NCBI GenBank assembly: GCA_028821035.1
Contig: JAPPHP010000469.1
Span: forward strand, 1 to 6,758
DNA length: 6,758 bases
Source: Gammaproteobacteria bacterium
GTDB lineage: Bacteria > Pseudomonadota > Gammaproteobacteria > Pseudomonadales > Azotimanducaceae
Direction: 5' to 3'
Shown here: piece after piece, positions 6,270-6,758 of the stretch
How positions within the stretch are numbered: position 1 is the stretch's first letter
How the letters are laid out: each line of letters begins with the position of its first letter
The notes under the pieces: model-generated
What the model was told of the DNA's origin: nothing
Database searches by the model: none
The model's input: only the letters and a program-made list of their open reading frames with translations
Program-made: the position numbers and the translations under genes

Positions 6270-6758
6270 TCAGCCGGTTCGTGGCGCAGCCCCAACAAGG
6301 TCGCTCAGCCGCTTGTCGAAGTCCGCCGGTCGATGGAAGACGAAGGTCCGCCCTTGTCTTGCCTGGTCGAGCAGCCCCAGATCGGCGAGCTTCAGGAGAT
6401 CGGTGCGGGCAGTCTCGTAGGTCACGTTGTGTGAGCGCCGGTGGCCCGCGATCGTGTACACGGCATCCGGATGGCGCTGCATGTGCGCGAGCAACGAACG
6501 TTGTCGATAGTTCAGCAACGCGCCGGTCCCCCGTCCACCGAGCAGCCGTTCGGCTTCGCGCATCTGGCGGGCCTTCCGGGCGAGGTACCGGTGGAGTTCG
6601 CGCACGGAACGCAGGATCACGCGGAGGTGGTAGTCGAGGAAATACGTGACGTCGTTGTCGTCGGTCTCGGAGAACAGGTACGCGCGCATGTACTGGGCGG
6701 GCGCCTTGCGGATGATCGTCGAAATCGAAAGGAACTCGGTCATCCAGTAGCCCGATCT
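6270..6758 (-). CDS. Fic-family protein, C-terminal part (5' end beyond the right edge)
   Basis: The frame is open to the right edge; codons before the internal ATG at 6743 read RSGYW, so that ATG is not the start. The 162 visible residues begin with GYWMTEFLSISTIIRKAP, the segment that follows the catalytic HPFxxGNGR motif in Fic proteins. Next come NDVTYFLDYHLRVILRSV, a helical stretch, and a winged-helix domain of about the last 85 residues (LNYRQRSLLAHM, then YTIAGHRRSHNVTYETARTDLLKLADLGLL). Fic enzymes usually transfer AMP or another nucleotide moiety to a protein hydroxyl; the winged helix suggests DNA binding or self-regulation. Neither the catalytic motif nor any inhibitory helix can be seen here, so activity cannot be judged. 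It is convergent with vapC, with 87 bases between their stops. The family call is good; the target is unknown. Confidence 0.85.
   Translation of the reverse strand, partial: RSGYWMTEFLSISTIIRKAPAQYMRAYLFSETDDNDVTYFLDYHLRVILRSVRELHRYLARKARQMREAERLLGGRGTGALLNYRQRSLLAHMQRHPDAVYTIAGHRRSHNVTYETARTDLLKLADLGLLDQARQGRTFVFHRPADFDKRLSDLVGAAPRTG

Noticed and set aside
6029..6649. Plus-strand open frame spanning the vapC end and the fic gene
   Set aside because: Its composition is low-complexity Arg/Ser/Gly, and it overlaps two genes with clear family motifs in other frames.

Overview
The window is GC-rich DNA, clearly above 60% G+C by eye in the first 5.4 kb, with tightly packed genes. It suggests a high-GC proteobacterium. 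The gene order aldehyde dehydrogenase, acyl-CoA dehydrogenase, enoyl-CoA hydratase, 3-hydroxyisobutyryl-CoA hydrolase, 3-hydroxyisobutyrate dehydrogenase is, from memory, the order of the Pseudomonas aeruginosa PA0747-PA0743 cluster. The sequence alone does not fix the genus.

Positions 1-5455 hold a five-gene plus-strand operon for the lower part of valine catabolism. The acyl-CoA dehydrogenase turns isobutyryl-CoA into methacrylyl-CoA. The enoyl-CoA hydratase adds water to give 3-hydroxyisobutyryl-CoA. The hydrolase frees 3-hydroxyisobutyrate. MmsB oxidises this to methylmalonate semialdehyde, and MmsA converts the semialdehyde to propionyl-CoA. Three of the four junctions overlap (TGATG, TGATG, ATGA). 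The fourth is a 65-bp gap with a perfect GC hairpin followed by a strong ribosome binding site. The first gene, mmsA, is cut by the left edge.

Positions 5456-5529 form a short AT-richer spacer with two adjoining perfect inverted repeats. The second lies inside a plausible sigma70-type promoter and looks like an autoregulatory operator.

Positions 5530-6182 encode a type II toxin-antitoxin pair: a Phd/YefM-type antitoxin and a PIN-domain VapC toxin with a full set of acidic active-site residues, overlapping by 4 bp (GTGA). A C10 run follows the toxin stop codon.

Positions 6270-6758, on the minus strand and convergent with vapC, hold the C-terminal part of a Fic-family protein with a winged-helix tail. 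Its catalytic motif lies beyond the right edge. The right-hand 1.3 kb therefore looks like a stress/defence-type accessory segment beside a conserved metabolic operon. I see no RNA gene, CRISPR array, insertion sequence or attachment site, and no wholly new system.
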